Assembly: GCA_023411115.1 (NCBI GenBank)
Contig: JAEYPF010000008.1
Span: forward strand, 1-64,000
Origin: Methanobacteriota archaeon
GTDB lineage: Archaea; Methanobacteriota; Methanobacteria; Methanobacteriales; Methanobacteriaceae
Length of the DNA: 64,000 nucleotides
Direction of reading: 5' to 3'
The notes under the pieces are model-generated. The model was not told where the DNA came from. It saw nothing but the letters and a program-made list of their open reading frames with translations, and did no database searches. A program made the position numbers and the translations under genes. Shown here piece after piece: positions 62,843-64,000 of this stretch (positions are counted from its first letter, which is position 1; the number at the start of each line of letters is the position of its first letter).

Positions 62843-63388
62843 ATGTCATCAATTATCACAAACATAACAGACCAAAAAAAACTTGAAAAAATTGGGAGAT
62901 ATTTTAAAAAAGATATAATCATAGTATCATCAGAATCTCCAAAGGAAAGTAAGACCTTTTTAAGCATAAAAAGCTACCAGATAATCGATAATTACGAGCA
63001 TTCCATCAAAATAATTAACCGTATCTTTCAGGAAAATGACATAGAAGATGCAGTTATAAGTTCAGATCTATTTGGCATATATCTACATGCATTCATCTCG
63101 GGTTTTAACAAATTGCCTTTAATTTATGTCTGTAAAAATGCCAAAATTGAGCCCATAATTGTAAATCCGACCATGCTGAATGAAACTAAAACAAAAATAC
63201 TGGAATATATTGACAGAAATTCAGGATCAAAGGTTTCTGAGATATTTAAAAGTGTTGGAATTACTGCGGGGAGTTCACAGGGTTACAGGCAGATAAATTC
63301 TCTTAAATCCTTGGGTCTGATTGAAGAGGGTGATGGTTACGGGGTTACTGAATTGGGTAGGACTTATTTGAAGCAGCAGATTTTTTGA
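62843..63388 (+). CDS. Winged-helix transcriptional regulator with Rossmann-like N-domain
   Basis: A 181-residue protein. The C-terminal part (about 115-181) is a winged helix (KTKILEYIDRNSGSKVSEI, SSQGYRQINSLKSLGLIEEG). The N-terminal part (about 1-110) alternates strands and helices (KKDIIIVSSES, SIKIINRIFQENDIEDAVISSDLFGIYLHAF, KLPLIYVCKNAKIEPIIV) and may bind a ligand; it faintly resembles CARF domains of Csa3-type regulators, but I cannot confirm this. The start follows GGTGGATGGATAA. Palindromic operators lie just upstream. Confidence 0.75.
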   Translation: MSSIITNITDQKKLEKIGRYFKKDIIIVSSESPKESKTFLSIKSYQIIDNYEHSIKIINRIFQENDIEDAVISSDLFGIYLHAFISGFNKLPLIYVCKNAKIEPIIVNPTMLNETKTKILEYIDRNSGSKVSEIFKSVGITAGSSQGYRQINSLKSLGLIEEGDGYGVTELGRTYLKQQIF

Positions 63389-64000
63389 TTAATTCACAAT
63401 ATTTGATTTTCCATGGTTCATGATCTCAAATTCTTTAATTACTTATTTTAATTAGATCAGTAATATCCCCACATATCTAAACAGAACTAGCAGCGATATT
63501 TTCCAAATTAAAGTCAATAATTCAGCTTATTCCATTTAAATCAGGCATAAATCATTAAAATAAGTAAAACTGACACTATTGTAAGAATAAAAATTAAGCA
63601 AAACTTTCTCACGAAAATTAAAATTTATAAAAAAACACCATTTCATCAATTCGACATTTTTAATCTCTTACTTCAGTTGGAGCATCTGGCCTAAACACGC
63701 CTCCATATATAGATCTGAGTACTTTACTAAATCATTCATACATCTTCGTAAAAATAAACGCTCGCATTTCACCTTCTTCAGTCCAAATTAAATATAAATT
63801 CATTAAAATAGTCAAAATTTCATACTATTTTTAAATTCATACATCAATTATAATAAATCCATAAAAATTACTAACCACTTAAAGAGATTCCATAACTCTA
63901 CAAATAAAAACTTCATTTATGGCTTTTTTCGCTGAAATAAGCACTATATAAACTTATTTTTTTAAAATAAATCGCAATATATTTATAATAAGTTGAATTT
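63389..64000. other. AT-rich stretch to the window end
   Basis: No intact gene, RNA or repeat array is visible. The only coding-like trace is the TGA-interrupted frame at 63660-63803 on the minus strand. No CRISPR repeat is present. Confidence 0.5.
63660..63803 (-). pseudogene. TGA-interrupted small reading frame
   Basis: From ATG at 63803 the frame reads MNLYLIWTEEGEMRAFIFTK, MYE, then TGA at 63732-63734, and continues FSKVLRSIYGGVFRPDAPTE, VRD to TAA. GAAGAAGGTGA also precedes an internal ATG at residue 13. Composition on both sides of the TGA looks coding. It is probably a decayed gene fragment; family unknown. Confidence 0.35.

Overview
The window reads as chromosomal DNA of a mesophilic, AT-rich methanogenic archaeon of the order Methanobacteriales, most likely Methanobacterium or a close relative. 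The evidence is archaeal core genes (group II thermosome, ribosomal protein S17e, Hel308 helicase, GHMP-type shikimate kinase, archaeal HMG-CoA synthase with thiolase, LSm-like protein), methanogen families (DUF2115, DUF2121), cobamide and molybdopterin genes, beta-helix surface proteins typical of pseudomurein-walled methanogens, and archaeal TATA boxes with GGTGA-type ribosome binding sites. I see no rRNA, tRNA, insertion sequence or CRISPR array.

Layout. 0.3-6.3 kb: an acetyltransferase, a low-complexity secreted protein, chorismate synthase (aroC), a lipoprotein, a K+ channel and a small ABC permease/ATPase pair. 6.6-22.9 kb: an envelope and membrane-protein region with four DUF308/HdeD-like proteins, an AI-2E-type permease, a PAS-only sensor, a degenerate tyrosine recombinase, a YbjQ/PRC-barrel cluster, an MFS exporter, other membrane proteins, a metallo-beta-lactamase-fold protein with an N-terminal frameshift, and DUF2121. 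23.3-29.1 kb: a YyaL-type thioredoxin-domain protein, a sulfite-oxidase-like molybdoenzyme, an LSm-like protein and the first two enzymes of the mevalonate pathway. 29.3-44.8 kb: rhodanese, flippase, acylphosphatase, a sugar-dehydrogenase-like protein, two beta-helix surface proteins, the thermosome, two Lys/Tyr-rich secreted proteins, a coiled-coil protein and a PAP2 phosphatase.

44.9-51.8 kb is a minus-strand biosynthetic run: shikimate kinase, chorismate mutase, S17e, aspartate kinase, dapA, dapB, a PLD/OB-fold protein and asd. It joins the aspartate/diaminopimelate route to the aromatic route, whose last common step (aroC) lies at 2.0 kb. 52.2-64 kb: a glutaredoxin-like protein, cbiD, a glycosyltransferase, moaC, membrane proteins, rhodanese, Hel308, two DUF2115 paralogs around a response regulator, a RelE-like toxin and a winged-helix regulator.

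The least expected signals are regulatory or structural. There is a tandem array of ten short three-base-loop hairpins upstream of the thermosome gene. Two beta-helix genes share a leader hairpin. Two DUF308 genes are bracketed by inverted repeats in their untranslated regions. A GYACATTTAAA promoter motif recurs in the 8-18 kb membrane region. Three secreted-protein genes seem to start at ATT. A set of AGGTA palindromes precedes the last gene. The functional readings of these are inferences; the sequence patterns are direct observations.
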